Of a stretch of DNA of 64,000 bases, positions 9,733-19,013 are shown piece by piece. The stretch's first letter is position 1. Each line of letters starts with the position of its first letter. Both the position numbers and the translations under genes were made by a program. A model generated the notes under the pieces. That model did no database searches, was not told where the DNA came from, and worked only from the letters and a program-made list of their open reading frames with translations. This stretch comes from Nitrospirota bacterium (GTDB lineage Bacteria; Nitrospirota; Thermodesulfovibrionia; Thermodesulfovibrionales; Dissulfurispiraceae): contig SCQE01000041.1 of the NCBI GenBank assembly GCA_004321915.1, positions 1 through 64,000 on the forward strand, read 5' to 3'.

Positions 9733-9897
9733 TTTTTAGTATATCACAGCTTGTCCGGGCGTCAGTTTGGGGCATATTTTTAGATATAATAAGTATTTTT
9801 TATAGAGTTATAAATAATGCATTGTATTTCAGGAACTATTTGTGCTATTATCTCAAGCACATTTTTGCAAAATAACAACATCACATAGGAGGAATTT

Positions 9898-11661
9898 ATG
9901 CCGCTTGATCCAACGAAGTTCGCAGACTGGCAGATTGCCGAGGCTGCGGAAAAGAACATGAAAACGGTTTACGAGTTGGGAGAAAAACTTGGCCTCGAAA
10001 AACATGAGTTGCTTCCTCACGGACACTATGTCGCAAAGATCGATTTTAAAAGTGTCCTTGAGCGTCTCAACAACAGGCCTGACGGCAAGTATGTAGACGT
10101 TACGGCCATCACGCCCACACCGCTCGGTGAGGGGAAGTCCACAACCACAATAGGACTGACTCAGGGCCTAGGCAAAAGAGGCAAGAATGTCATAGCCGCA
10201 ATCCGTCAGCCCTCCGGCGGGCCTACCATGAACATCAAGGGCTCTGCTGCAGGCGGCGGTCTTTCTCAGTGCATCCCGCTTACACCATTTTCTCTCGGTT
10301 TGACCGGTGACATCAACGCCATCATAAACTCTCACAACCTTGCCATGGTCGCCCTTACATCAAGGATGCAGCATGAGGCCAATTATACCGACGAGCAACT
10401 CGCAAAGCGCAATTTAAGAAGACTCAATATCGATCCTCGCAATGTCGAGATGAAATGGATAATGGACTTCTGTGCGCAGGCATTGAGAGAAATAATCATC
10501 GGTATCGGCGGCAAAAGCGACGGCTTTATGATGAATTCCGGGTTTGCTATTGCGGTTTCGTCCGAAATTATGGCTATTCTTGCGGTGGCAAAAGACCTTA
10601 AAGACATGAGAGAGAGAATGGGCAAGATTGTTGTTGCTTACGACAAGAGCGGAAAACCGGTCACAACATCCGACCTCGATGTTGCCGGAGCAATGACAGC
10701 TTGGATGGTGGAGGCACTGAATCCGAATTTAATGCAGACCATAGAAGGCCAGCCTGTGCTTGTTCACGCAGGTCCTTTTGCGAATATAGCAATCGGGCAG
10801 TCCTCAATAATCGCAGACAGAATCGGTCTAAAGCTCGGCGATTACAATGTTACCGAATCGGGCTTTGCAGCAGACATAGGATTCGAGAAGTTCTGGAACC
10901 TCAAATGCAGGTTCTCAGGCCTCAAACCGAATGCGGCTGTTCTCGTTGCAACGATAAGGGCGTTAAAATGCCACGGCGGCGCCCCTATTCCGGTCCCCGG
11001 CAAGCCGCTTCCCGAAGAGTACAAAGGTGAAAATGTCGGATGGGTCGAAAAGGGTTGTGATAACCTCATTCACCTTGTAAATGTCGTGAAAAAGGCAGGC
11101 ATCAACCCGGTTGTGTGCATCAATGCCTTTTATACTGATTCAGATAACGAAATCAAGGCGGTCAGAAGGCTTGCCGAAGCTGCGGGCGCAAGGGTCGCAT
11201 TGTCCAAGCACTGGCAGTACGGCGGAGAAGGCGCGCTCGAACTTGCGGATGCGGTTGTCGATGCCTGCAGCGAGCCCAATGATTTTAAGTTCCTTTATGA
11301 ACTAGAGACCCCGCTCAGAAAACGTATCGAACTCATTGCAACCGAAGTTTACGGTGCTGACGGAGTTGACTATTCTTCAGAAGCGCTCAACAAGGCCAAG
11401 AAAATGGAGGCCGATCCGGAGATTGCAAAACTCGGCACCTGCATGGTTAAAACACACCTTAGCCTTTCTGATAACCCAAACCTTAAAGGAGTGCCAAAGG
11501 GTTGGAGGCTTCAGATCAGAGACATACTCACTTACAAAGGCGCGGGCTTTGTGGTCCCTGTTGCAGGAGCGATCAAACTCATGCCCGGCACTGCGTCAGA
11601 CCCGGCTTACAGAAGGGTCGATGTTGATGTGGAGACAGGCAAGGTCAAAGGCTTGTTCTAA
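9898..11661 (+). CDS. fhs: Formate-tetrahydrofolate ligase
   Basis: A 587-residue formyl-THF synthetase, which joins formate to tetrahydrofolate at the cost of ATP. It is the entry step of the methyl branch of the Wood-Ljungdahl pathway and a source of one-carbon units for purines. The P-loop [19 protein letters not shown] is plain, as is the C-terminal signature [22 protein letters not shown] precedes the ATG by 5 bases. It stands alone between glnD (divergent) and a bidirectional terminator. A single-gene arrangement does not by itself show acetogenesis; no other Wood-Ljungdahl enzymes are in the window, although gcvH and lpd also feed one-carbon metabolism. Confidence 0.95.
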   Translation: MPLDPTKFADWQIAEAAEKNMKTVYELGEKLGLEKHELLPHGHYVAKIDFKSVLERLNNRPDGKYVDVTAITPTPLGEGKSTTTIGLTQGLGKRGKNVIAAIRQPSGGPTMNIKGSAAGGGLSQCIPLTPFSLGLTGDINAIINSHNLAMVALTSRMQHEANYTDEQLAKRNLRRLNIDPRNVEMKWIMDFCAQALREIIIGIGGKSDGFMMNSGFAIAVSSEIMAILAVAKDLKDMRERMGKIVVAYDKSGKPVTTSDLDVAGAMTAWMVEALNPNLMQTIEGQPVLVHAGPFANIAIGQSSIIADRIGLKLGDYNVTESGFAADIGFEKFWNLKCRFSGLKPNAAVLVATIRALKCHGGAPIPVPGKPLPEEYKGENVGWVEKGCDNLIHLVNVVKKAGINPVVCINAFYTDSDNEIKAVRRLAEAAGARVALSKHWQYGGEGALELADAVVDACSEPNDFKFLYELETPLRKRIELIATEVYGADGVDYSSEALNKAKKMEADPEIAKLGTCMVKTHLSLSDNPNLKGVPKGWRLQIRDILTYKGAGFVVPVAGAIKLMPGTASDPAYRRVDVDVETGKVKGLF

Positions 11662-11680
11662 AAACAAAAATATATCATAC

Positions 11681-11717
11681 AAAAAAGGGGGACAGATTTT
11701 TCTGTCCCCCTTTTTTT
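11681..11717. terminator. Bidirectional Rho-independent terminator
   Basis: A perfect 16-bp stem, A6GGGGGACAGA against TCTGTCCCCCT6, with a TTTT loop, begins 19 bases after fhs and ends 17 bases before the convergent hydrolase gene. Runs of A on one side and T on the other make it work in both directions. Confidence 0.92.
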
Positions 11718-11733
11718 GTCCGCAACTCTATTT

Positions 11734-12678
11734 TTATTTTCCGGCTTCTGCCTTAAGGTACTTGGTCATAACGCTGAACTGGATCAGTCCTTCGGCCTCG
11801 GGCCGCACAGGCAGGTTTTTCTTGAGTTCATCTATGATGTATTTAATATCTTTTGACGCAGCGCAGAGCTCTTTCGCTTTTTTGTCGAAAGCCATTAGAT
11901 AGTTTTTCATTTCCTCAAGGTCTTTTTTCGTAGAAACCGGACCGTGTCCCGGAACGATCTTATCCACGTCCATGGCCAATATGCGGTCGATCGTCTTGAC
12001 CCATTCCGTTATGTTCCCGTCCCCTATATACGGATGGTATCCGGTAAACAGAACGTCTCCTGCAAAAAGTATTTTCTTGTCCGGAAGATAAACCAATACG
12101 CTGTCATCGGAATGGGAATGTCCGGTAGCAATCAGCTCGATGGTTTGTCCTCCCAAATCAATCTCCATTCTGTCGCCGAATGTCAGCGAAGGATAGGCTA
12201 TTTTCGTGCCTTTCATGTCTTTTTCCGAAAGACCGAAATTCTTGGCGTTCTTCAGAGTGGCCTCTCCGTTCTTTTTCATGTTCGTAAGACAGTTTTTATG
12301 TGCTGCGATAACAGCCCCGCGTTTTGAGAATTCGGCATTGCCGAAGGTGTGGTCGAGGTGTCCGTGCGTATTTACGACATACTTCAGCGGCTTGTTTGTA
12401 ACAGCCTTGATGTCTTTTACGAACCGCTTGGATTCTTTGGCTGATATAAGGGTATCGACAACCACAACGCCTTTTTCGCCTATAATGATTCCGGCGTTTG
12501 CGCCGAAGCTGTTTTGGGGAGAGCTTTTCTTTGTGTCGGCGTAGGAATATACATTCTCCGCAAGCTTTGTCAGGCCCGCCCCTGCGGCCCACACGCTGTT
12601 AGAAATGAACGACAAAGAAAACACCAGCAATGAAGCCAATAAAACAATCCGATACTTTTTAAATCCCGTCCTGCTCAT
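11734..12678 (-). CDS. Exported metallo-beta-lactamase-fold hydrolase
   Basis: A 314-residue protein. I place the start at 12678 because GGAGGAG lies 4 bases before that ATG, giving MSRTGFKKYRIVLLASLLVF, a good Sec signal peptide; an upstream in-frame ATG at 12741 lacks these features. The metal-binding motifs are NTHGHLDHTFGN (HxHxDH), a second histidine in ATGHSHSDDS, FAGDVLF with the bridging Asp, and VPGHGP. It is a periplasmic binuclear zinc-type hydrolase of the SoxH/quinoprotein-relay-like MBL group. The substrate cannot be told from sequence. It is convergent with fhs and divergent from the DUF4149 gene. Confidence 0.85.
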   Translation of the reverse strand: MSRTGFKKYRIVLLASLLVFSLSFISNSVWAAGAGLTKLAENVYSYADTKKSSPQNSFGANAGIIIGEKGVVVVDTLISAKESKRFVKDIKAVTNKPLKYVVNTHGHLDHTFGNAEFSKRGAVIAAHKNCLTNMKKNGEATLKNAKNFGLSEKDMKGTKIAYPSLTFGDRMEIDLGGQTIELIATGHSHSDDSVLVYLPDKKILFAGDVLFTGYHPYIGDGNITEWVKTIDRILAMDVDKIVPGHGPVSTKKDLEEMKNYLMAFDKKAKELCAASKDIKYIIDELKKNLPVRPEAEGLIQFSVMTKYLKAEAGK

Positions 12679-12825
12679 GATCTCCTCCACAATTTTATTT
12701 TTTACTCTAGACTCTAGTTTGTGATGATTATAGTACTCCATGAATAATGCAAAAACAAGACTCAGTTTTCCCTGTTCGCAAAACGCTCATTGTAAACAAG
12801 TGCGTAAAATATTTATAATCTTCCC

Positions 12826-13296
12826 ATGAAAACCCCGGCATCATTTTTATACAATCTCATTCTTGCGCTGTGGGTCGGGGGAATAGCCATGTTCACCTTT
12901 ATCGTGACCCCTGCTATTTTCAAGGCCTATAATCGCGACATGGCTGGCGAGATCGTGGACAAGCTCTTTCCTGACTATTTTATGTTCAACATCGTAGTTT
13001 CTATCCTTGCGCTGATAGTATTCGTTTCGTTTTTGTACCAGAGGAAGAGTATCGAAAGCGCCGTATCTATCGGCCTCATCGTTGTTGCCCTTGTCGTTAA
13101 CCTGTATGTGAATTTCAAACTCCATCCCGAAATCCTCCGCATAAAAAAAGAGGTTTCGTCGTTTCAAACCATGCCGCCTGATGCAGGGCCGAGAAAGGAG
13201 TTCAGAAAACTCCACGGCATCAGCATGGCGCTCAATCTTCTGCTCATGGCCGACGGCGCAGGACTGCTCCTCCTCTCGTCACTTCTGAAAAAGTAG
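12826..13296 (+). CDS. DUF4149-type integral membrane protein
   Basis: A 156-residue protein with four predicted transmembrane helices, about residues 8-30, 50-68, 76-95 and 134-153. The pattern LWVGGIAMFTFIVTPAIF near the N-terminus and a C-terminal KLHGISMALNLL match the DUF4149/TMEM205-like family, whose function is unknown. It precedes corA by 2 bases and is probably in the same transcript. Confidence 0.75.
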   Translation: MKTPASFLYNLILALWVGGIAMFTFIVTPAIFKAYNRDMAGEIVDKLFPDYFMFNIVVSILALIVFVSFLYQRKSIESAVSIGLIVVALVVNLYVNFKLHPEILRIKKEVSSFQTMPPDAGPRKEFRKLHGISMALNLLLMADGAGLLLLSSLLKK

Positions 13297-13298
13297 AA

Positions 13299-14363
13299 AT
13301 GAGGGCCTCCTCGAAAAGGTCGAAAAAGACAGGCCTGCCACCGGGCACCCTTGTGCATATCGGGAAGAAGAGGACCGATACTGCGCGGATCTCGGTCATA
13401 GACTACGACGAGACACGGTTCAGCGAACAGACCATAGATAACTGCGAGCAATGCGTACCGTTCAAAGAGGGCCCCGCCGTAACATGGATAGATGTGGACG
13501 GCATCCACCAAGAGAAGCTGCTTTCGCAACTCGGAGACTGTTACGGTCTGCACCCCCTGATGCTCGAAGATATCCTCAATACCGAGCAGCGGCCTAAACT
13601 CGAGGATTACAGCGAGTATCTCTATATAGTCCTCAAGATGTTCTACGTTGACGATAAAAGCGGCGGCATCATTACAGAGCAGATAAGCCTTGTATTGGGC
13701 AAAAACTTTGTCCTCTCGTTCCAAGAGGGGCTGGAGGGGGACGTCTTCAACACCGTCAGGGAACATCTCAGAAATCCCGTTAGCCGCATCCGAAAGATGG
13801 GCGCCGACTACTTGGCCTACTCTTTAATAGACGCGGTCGTGGACAATTATTTCGTTATCCTCGAAAAGGTCGGGGAGAGGGTAGAGTCCATCGAAGAGGC
13901 CTTGGTGGGACAGCCCACCCCTGCAACACTACAGTCCATACACCACTTAAAGAGGGACCTTATCTTCTTGCGTAAATCAGTATGGCCTCTTCGGGAAGTG
14001 GTCAGCGGCCTCCAGCGCGGCGAGTCGCAGTTGGTAAACAAGAATACCTTGTTTTACCTGCGCGATGTGTACGACCACACGATTCAGGTAATAGACACCA
14101 TAGAGTCTTTTCGTGACATGGTATCCGGCATGCTCGAAATTTATCTGTCGAGCGTAAGCAATCGCTTGAACTCCATCATGAAGGTCCTCACGATCATCAC
14201 CACCATCTTCATGCCCCTGACCTTCATTGCAGGCGTCTACGGAATGAACTTCAAGCACATGCCTGAAATTGAATGGACATGGGGTTACCCGTTAATCTTG
14301 CTTGTAATGGTAATGATCGCCGCATCCATGCTCGCCTTTTTCAGGAAGAAAGACTGGCTCTGA
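13299..14363 (+). CDS. corA: CorA-family magnesium/cobalt transporter
   Basis: A 354-residue CorA-type divalent cation channel. A long soluble, largely helical N-terminal part forms the cytoplasmic funnel. Two C-terminal transmembrane helices (about 290-312 and 328-347) flank the signature GVYGMNF (the GMN motif) that forms the selectivity filter. The charged end FFRKKDWL is typical. Start codon ATG follows the DUF4149 stop by 2 bases. Confidence 0.92.
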   Translation: MRASSKRSKKTGLPPGTLVHIGKKRTDTARISVIDYDETRFSEQTIDNCEQCVPFKEGPAVTWIDVDGIHQEKLLSQLGDCYGLHPLMLEDILNTEQRPKLEDYSEYLYIVLKMFYVDDKSGGIITEQISLVLGKNFVLSFQEGLEGDVFNTVREHLRNPVSRIRKMGADYLAYSLIDAVVDNYFVILEKVGERVESIEEALVGQPTPATLQSIHHLKRDLIFLRKSVWPLREVVSGLQRGESQLVNKNTLFYLRDVYDHTIQVIDTIESFRDMVSGMLEIYLSSVSNRLNSIMKVLTIITTIFMPLTFIAGVYGMNFKHMPEIEWTWGYPLILLVMVMIAASMLAFFRKKDWL

Positions 14364-14375
14364 CCTCTCCGGTCA

Positions 14376-14711
14376 TTACCGAAGAAAATCCATTCTCGGC
14401 GGCGACCATGCATCCACAGCCTTACAGGATGAATTGCCTGTAAAAGCCGAATGGACGGCATTGGATGGGATGGCAATAACTTCCCCGGCCTTAATGACAA
14501 TACTCCTGCCCTCAAAGGTAAAGCCCAGTTCACCGTCGATAACCATTGTTATCTGCTCTGCTTCGTGCGAATGCCCGGGAAAAACCGTGTTGGGCCCAAG
14601 TTCAAAATAAGTCAGCATGGTTTTTTCGAGCGCCACAGCCCACATCTTCGCGCCCGGGACATCGCTCTTTAACGACAAATCTTCCTTCCTGTAGACGATT
14701 ACCTTGCTCAT
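14376..14711 (-). CDS. Single-domain cupin protein
   Basis: A 111-residue cupin with motif 1 GHSHEAEQITMVIDGELGF and motif 2 containing IPSNAVHSAF, supplying metal-binding His, His, Glu and His. The start at 14711 is set by GGAGGAG immediately before it; an ATG at 14774 would add a poorly conserved leader. Small cupins of this kind have varied, usually unproven roles in sensing or small-molecule enzymology. It is convergent with corA. Confidence 0.8.
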   Translation of the reverse strand: MSKVIVYRKEDLSLKSDVPGAKMWAVALEKTMLTYFELGPNTVFPGHSHEAEQITMVIDGELGFTFEGRSIVIKAGEVIAIPSNAVHSAFTGNSSCKAVDAWSPPRMDFLR

Positions 14712-14782
14712 CACTCCTCCCATGGGCTTTAATTTTTCAAGTTCGATATCGCAAAGTAGTATGTTAAAATACACATAACATC

Positions 14783-14935
14783 ATGAGCAATAGAGAAATT
14801 CTTAATTATTGGATAGCGTCGTCCGACAAGGACTATAAGGCATCATCCAAGGAATATGCCCGTAAACTATTCTCTCAGCTTGGTTCAAGTAATAAAAAAA
14901 TCAAGGTATATTTCATGGAGGCATGTTATGAGTGA
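14783..14935 (+). pseudogene. Fragment of a HEPN-domain protein
   Basis: A 50-codon open frame whose first 20 residues, MSNREILNYWIASSDKDYKA, match the usual N-terminus of HEPN-domain proteins (I-x-Y-W-I-x-S-S-D-K-D). After that the sequence no longer resembles HEPN and runs out within 30 residues, where the full domain needs about 120. HEPN proteins commonly pair with nucleotidyltransferases in toxin-antitoxin modules. I read it as a truncated remnant whose end was replaced by the next gene's leader, as the frame overlaps that gene's start. Confidence 0.5.
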
Positions 14936-15281
14936 GCAATCAAATCACGAAAGAATGGAGCACGTCAGAAAATATCACGAGTTCCTTAATGTCATCATAG
15001 GCTTGTTTGCATTCGGTGCTGCTCTGCAATGCTTGAGTTTTTCCGGAGAAGTGACCCTCCCGTTTGATTACAAAATAGGGAAAGCAGGCATAGCCTCATT
15101 GTCTGTGATCTTATGCTTTTTACTGATTTTAGAACCTGCGCGCGCCGCAAAGATTGATTTTGATGAGTTGCGCAAACAAAAGCATGCGTATTCTGATAAA
15201 ATATTTTTGTTTTTTAGAGGATTGCCTTTTATAGTTGGATTTGTATTTCTTTGTCTGATTGCTTTGGGAAAAATAAAATAA
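14928..15281 (+). CDS. Small membrane protein preceding the methyltransferase
   Basis: A 117-residue protein starting at the ATG at 14928, preceded by GGAGG 6 bases upstream. An N-terminal charged segment (SNHERMEHVRKYHEF) is followed by three hydrophobic segments: LNVIIGLFAFGAALQCL, a second around GIASLSVILCFLLILEPA, and a C-terminal one at FIVGFVFLCLIALGKIK. No family recognised. It ends 13 bases before the methyltransferase start, so it probably belongs to the same operon. Small membrane partners occur in several defence systems; a role of that kind is only a suggestion. Confidence 0.6.
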   Translation: MSEQSNHERMEHVRKYHEFLNVIIGLFAFGAALQCLSFSGEVTLPFDYKIGKAGIASLSVILCFLLILEPARAAKIDFDELRKQKHAYSDKIFLFFRGLPFIVGFVFLCLIALGKIK

Positions 15282-15294
15282 GCGAACGGTCCCA

Positions 15295-16353
15295 TTGACA
15301 AAGCGCAAAACAAATATCGAAAAAAAAAGAAACAAGCCGACGGCTGTTGATCTTTTCTGCGGCTGTGGTGGACTGACCACCGGCTTGAAAAAAGCAGGAT
15401 TCAGAGTGCTTGGGGCGGTGGACATAGACTCTCTGTCAGTAAAAACTTACAAAGCTAATCATTCGGAAGTCAATGTATTTGAGACAGACATCAGCGTTCT
15501 CAACCCATCAGAATTCAAAAAAACATTGGGTCTGAGTAAGAAAAAACTCGATCTGTTGGCAGGTTGTCCTCCGTGTCAGGGTTTTTCAACTATGCGTACA
15601 CTTAATGGGGCGTTGGATATTGATGATCCGAGAAACAATTTGCTCTTTGAGTTTCAGCGTTTTGTGGAAGAACTTTTGCCCCGCGCGATTATGTTGGAGA
15701 ATGTGCCGGGATTGGCTCAGGACAAAAGATTCAGCGCATTTCTCAGGCGCATGAATAAATTGGGTTATAAGGGGGAATACCGCATCCTCAACGCGGCAGA
15801 TTATGGGGTTCCACAACGCAGGCAACGGCTTATTTACCTTGCCGGAAGATCAAAAAAAATTAGTTTTGCATTTCCTCTCCGTAAACGCAAGACTGTCCGT
15901 GATGCCATTGGCGCACTCCCAAAAGCAGGGGAAAGTGGAGATGCTATCCACGACTTGACTGAACATCGCAGCCCACTGATCATAGAGAGGATAAAGAATA
16001 TTCCGAAGGACGGCGGCAGTCGCTATTCCCTGCCTGAAGACCTGCACCTCAACTGCCATCAAAAATGTAATGGGTTTAAGGATGTCTACGGCAGAATGGC
16101 ATGGGACAAAGTAGCGCCTACGATTACAACCGGTTGTTTCAATCCTTCCAAGGGACGTTTTCTTCATCCAGAGGAAGACCGAGCCATTACAATGCGTGAA
16201 GCTGCTTTGCTTCAGGGCTTTCCACGCTCGTACAAATTCCTTGACGCAAAAAATAAATCAGGCGTTGCCTTAATGATCGGTAATGCCTTGCCGCCGCCGT
16301 TTATAGCAGCGCATGCACTATCAATCATCAAAGCTATTAATAAAAAGCGTTAG
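15295..16353 (+). CDS. C5-cytosine DNA methyltransferase
   Basis: A 352-residue Dcm-type enzyme that methylates carbon 5 of cytosine with SAM. Ordered motifs are visible: I (VDLFCGCGGLTTGLKKAGF), IV with the catalytic Cys (GCPPCQGFS), VI (ENVPGL), VIII (QRRQRLIYLAG), a target-recognition region, then IX-X (TMREAALLQGFP and MIGNALPPPFIAAHA). The start is TTG at 15295. The Vsr gene 2 kb downstream corrects T:G mismatches that arise from 5-methylcytosine deamination, which supports this assignment. The recognition sequence cannot be predicted. The large gene between them is the candidate restriction or effector partner. Confidence 0.93.
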   Translation: MTKRKTNIEKKRNKPTAVDLFCGCGGLTTGLKKAGFRVLGAVDIDSLSVKTYKANHSEVNVFETDISVLNPSEFKKTLGLSKKKLDLLAGCPPCQGFSTMRTLNGALDIDDPRNNLLFEFQRFVEELLPRAIMLENVPGLAQDKRFSAFLRRMNKLGYKGEYRILNAADYGVPQRRQRLIYLAGRSKKISFAFPLRKRKTVRDAIGALPKAGESGDAIHDLTEHRSPLIIERIKNIPKDGGSRYSLPEDLHLNCHQKCNGFKDVYGRMAWDKVAPTITTGCFNPSKGRFLHPEEDRAITMREAALLQGFPRSYKFLDAKNKSGVALMIGNALPPPFIAAHALSIIKAINKKR

Positions 16354-16426
16354 ACATAAATGTTTCACGTATTATAATGCTCTTGTTGTTTTTATTTTTA
16401 AGATTTGATACAGTGTAAGGTACATC

Positions 16427-18409
16427 ATGTCTCGCTTATTCCACATGACTATTCTCGGTCGCACAATCGAACATTTGGGTTCCCAGATGTACAAGCATCG
16501 CGCACCTTCCATAGCAGAACTAGTGGCCAACTGTTGGGACGCTGGCGCTACGACTGTATGGATAACGATGCCTGTTGAGGGCGACTACGATCCCGCTGGC
16601 AGTGCTGTCACCATTAGAGACAACGGAGAAGGGATGAATGAGAACTCCGTTCAAACTCATTACTTGGTGGTTGGGCGTAATAGAAGGGCTGATGACGGAG
16701 GTATAAGTCACGCCCGCAAAGTAATGGGGCGCAAAGGCATTGGCAAGTTGGCCGGGTTTGGCCTTGCTGAAAAAGTTACCGTGACTACTTGGACCCCTGA
16801 TGTGGGGAAAGCCATCCGGTTTTCAATGTCAATTCAGCAACTTAAAAATGACGCTGGCCAATCACAGAATATCGAGTTTCCTTGGGAAGATGCGGACAAG
16901 GATCCAAACTGGTCGCTTTCCGGTACGTGCATTGAACTTTCCGATTTAAGACATGCCTCACCGATAGATATCGCTATGTTGAAAGAAACACTTGCCCGAC
17001 GATTCTCTAGAACCACTCGCGGCCAAATGAGAATCCTTATTAATGAAGAGGAACTGCCCGATCCTGTAATAGAATCAATGTATTCTTACCCGGAAGACGG
17101 CAGTTTGAAAACTGAAATCCTTCCGAATAGCCAGACAATAAAGTATCGCTATAGCTATGCCGAAAAACCTATTCGCTCTAAAGAAATGCAAGGATTCGTG
17201 ATATATACAAACGAACGGACTGCTCAAGCTCCTCCTTTTTTCTTTAATGTTGAATCCACCGCATCCGGACAGCATTCGACCCGCTATGTTACTGGTGAAA
17301 TTTATGCCGATTACTTGGATGCTGGTACGGATAACGAATCGGATGTAATTTCGACTGATAGGCAGGAACTCGACTGGGAGAAACAGGAACTTAAGGAATT
17401 ACTGGAATGGGGACAGGAGATTACTCGCAGGATATTTCGTGAGTGTGCCGACAAGCGGGGGCAACAATTCGAAAATTGGGTTCTGAATGATAATAGGTTC
17501 AGGCCAAGAATCTCACTGATAGACCCCTCGTCTCAAGCGCAACTCAAGAATTTTCTTAAAATTTTAGGGAACAAATCTACGGAAAACGATGAGCGCACTC
17601 TATACCTTGCCGATTCGTTGGTGCGCGCATATGAGTTCCGCACCTTTCATGATGTGATCGATGAGATAGAGGAAGCAGGAAAAGACCCCGACAAGCTTGA
17701 AGAGATGTTACGCCGATTACATGACTGGAAAGTTTTGGAAAGCAGGGCGATTCTTGAAATAGTGCAGGGACGTCTTAGCATTGTGAATAAGCTTGAGCAG
17801 ATGATTATTCATAATGCTCCTGAAACAGCATCGGCTAAGACACATGACAATCTGCATGACCTCCTCGCGGAATATCCTTGGTTGTTTAATCCAGAATGGC
17901 AGGTTTTTACAGAGGAAAAAACTATTAGTAAACAGCTTAGGGAATGGGGAGAGACGGATTGTCTTGAAGACATGAAAGACAAACGTATAGATTTTCTTGC
18001 TTTCGCCCACGACACTGATCATTTGATTATCATCGAATTGAAGCGACCGGGGCATCCAGTTGAAATGGCAGAGTTGCAAAGATTAGAAAAATATCAGGTA
18101 GAACTTATGAGATCAAGAAAGAACTGTCGTCGTGTGCTTGTCTACGGTGGAACTGTAAACATTCCAGAAGAAAAATGGAATGAGATCATATCTGGAGAAC
18201 TGTTTGAGGCGCTTGAATGGAGCCAAATGTTTACCCGTGCGAAACGGTTCTATTCGCATTATCAGGCAGTTCTTGAAGGGGATATTATAGCTCCTGGGTT
18301 TCGGGGTAAGGAAATCGAAGTTGCCCGCACAAGAGAGATACTTGAGACAGGCTCTTCCCATCGCTCCAAAGAAGATCGGGGACGCGGCGTCGGCAGTTCT
18401 GATGTGTAA
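16427..18409 (+). CDS. GHKL (MORC/MutL-like) ATPase fused to a PD-(D/E)xK-like nuclease domain
   Basis: A 660-residue protein. The N-terminal third is a GHKL ATPase: N-box SIAELVANCWDAGA with Glu31, Asn35 and Asp38, then IRDNGEGM with Asp65, then the lid GRKGIGKLAGFG. The C-terminal 150 residues include YPWLFNPEW and a nuclease-like core with RIDFLAF followed by LIIIELKRPG (about residues 520-540), giving D...E-x-K. MutL/MORC-type ATPases beside cytosine methyltransferases and Vsr are a described class of restriction-modification-like system, in which ATP-driven clamping is coupled to cleavage. Here both activities sit on one chain, so it is the likely restriction or effector subunit. The ATPase and methylase neighbours are certain by motif; cleavage of DNA is inferred. 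Confidence 0.75.
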   Translation: MSRLFHMTILGRTIEHLGSQMYKHRAPSIAELVANCWDAGATTVWITMPVEGDYDPAGSAVTIRDNGEGMNENSVQTHYLVVGRNRRADDGGISHARKVMGRKGIGKLAGFGLAEKVTVTTWTPDVGKAIRFSMSIQQLKNDAGQSQNIEFPWEDADKDPNWSLSGTCIELSDLRHASPIDIAMLKETLARRFSRTTRGQMRILINEEELPDPVIESMYSYPEDGSLKTEILPNSQTIKYRYSYAEKPIRSKEMQGFVIYTNERTAQAPPFFFNVESTASGQHSTRYVTGEIYADYLDAGTDNESDVISTDRQELDWEKQELKELLEWGQEITRRIFRECADKRGQQFENWVLNDNRFRPRISLIDPSSQAQLKNFLKILGNKSTENDERTLYLADSLVRAYEFRTFHDVIDEIEEAGKDPDKLEEMLRRLHDWKVLESRAILEIVQGRLSIVNKLEQMIIHNAPETASAKTHDNLHDLLAEYPWLFNPEWQVFTEEKTISKQLREWGETDCLEDMKDKRIDFLAFAHDTDHLIIIELKRPGHPVEMAELQRLEKYQVELMRSRKNCRRVLVYGGTVNIPEEKWNEIISGELFEALEWSQMFTRAKRFYSHYQAVLEGDIIAPGFRGKEIEVARTREILETGSSHRSKEDRGRGVGSSDV

Positions 18410-18443
18410 GTCACTTTCTGCCTGTCTGATTTAACAGAAACCC

Positions 18444-18875
18444 TTGCCTGACAATCTTACAAAATCCCAGCGCAGTTACTGCATGTCCCGCATCAAAGGG
18501 AAAGATACCGGTATCGAAAGACTTGTCCGCTCTGGACTTTATAAGAAGGGCTTACGATTCCGAAAACACGTCAAAGAACTTCCCGGCAAACCTGATATTG
18601 TATTTGCGAAGGCTAAGCTCGTTGTATTCATTGACGGGGATTTTTGGCACGGGTACAGGTTTCCCTCATGGGAACACAAGGTGTCTGATTTCTGGAAAAA
18701 AAAGATATCAAAGAATCGGGAACGAGACCAAAGAAATTTTCGAAAATTAAGGGCTAAGGGTTGGCAGGTTATCCGCTTGTGGCAACATGAGCTTGAAAGC
18801 AATCCTGATGCTTGCATAGCAAAAATTACTGTTGCCGTTCAAATCAACATTGCGGAAAAATTGCAAACCTCATAG
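18444..18875 (+). CDS. vsr: Very-short-patch mismatch repair endonuclease
   Basis: A 143-residue Vsr protein, which nicks DNA 5' of T in T:G mismatches left by deaminated 5-methylcytosine. Family landmarks are RSYCMSRIKGKDT, FRKHVKELPGKPDIVF with the metal-binding Asp, and VVFIDGDFWHG. The C-terminal helix-strand unit NRERDQRNFRKLRAKGWQVIRLWQHEL follows. The start appears to be TTG at 18444, giving MPDNLTKSQRSY after the initiator. The position after the methyltransferase-ATPase pair is the usual place for vsr. Confidence 0.92.
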   Translation: MPDNLTKSQRSYCMSRIKGKDTGIERLVRSGLYKKGLRFRKHVKELPGKPDIVFAKAKLVVFIDGDFWHGYRFPSWEHKVSDFWKKKISKNRERDQRNFRKLRAKGWQVIRLWQHELESNPDACIAKITVAVQINIAEKLQTS

Positions 18876-18961
18876 AGGTCATTACAGACAGGGCTGGCGT
18901 ATGGCGGCTGTTTCTATGAGGGGAGTAAGAGTTTGTCTATCACTTGCATATTCACCGCAAT

Positions 18962-19012
18962 TTGACGTATTTTAGTGAATTATGCATAATAAATACAGGT
19001 AATTCACTAAAA
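18962..19012 (+). promoter_or_regulatory. fic promoter embraced by a perfect 13-bp inverted repeat
   Basis: A sigma-70-like promoter is visible with -35 TTGACG (18962-18967), a 17-base spacer and -10 CATAAT (18985-18990). TTTTAGTGAATTA (18970-18982) and its exact inverse TAATTCACTAAAA (19000-19012) flank the -10, and the second arm ends one base before the fic ATG. A dimeric repressor on this site would block both transcription and initiation. The promoter is inferred; the repeat is plain. No Shine-Dalgarno is present. Confidence 0.6.
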
Positions 19013-19013
19013 C

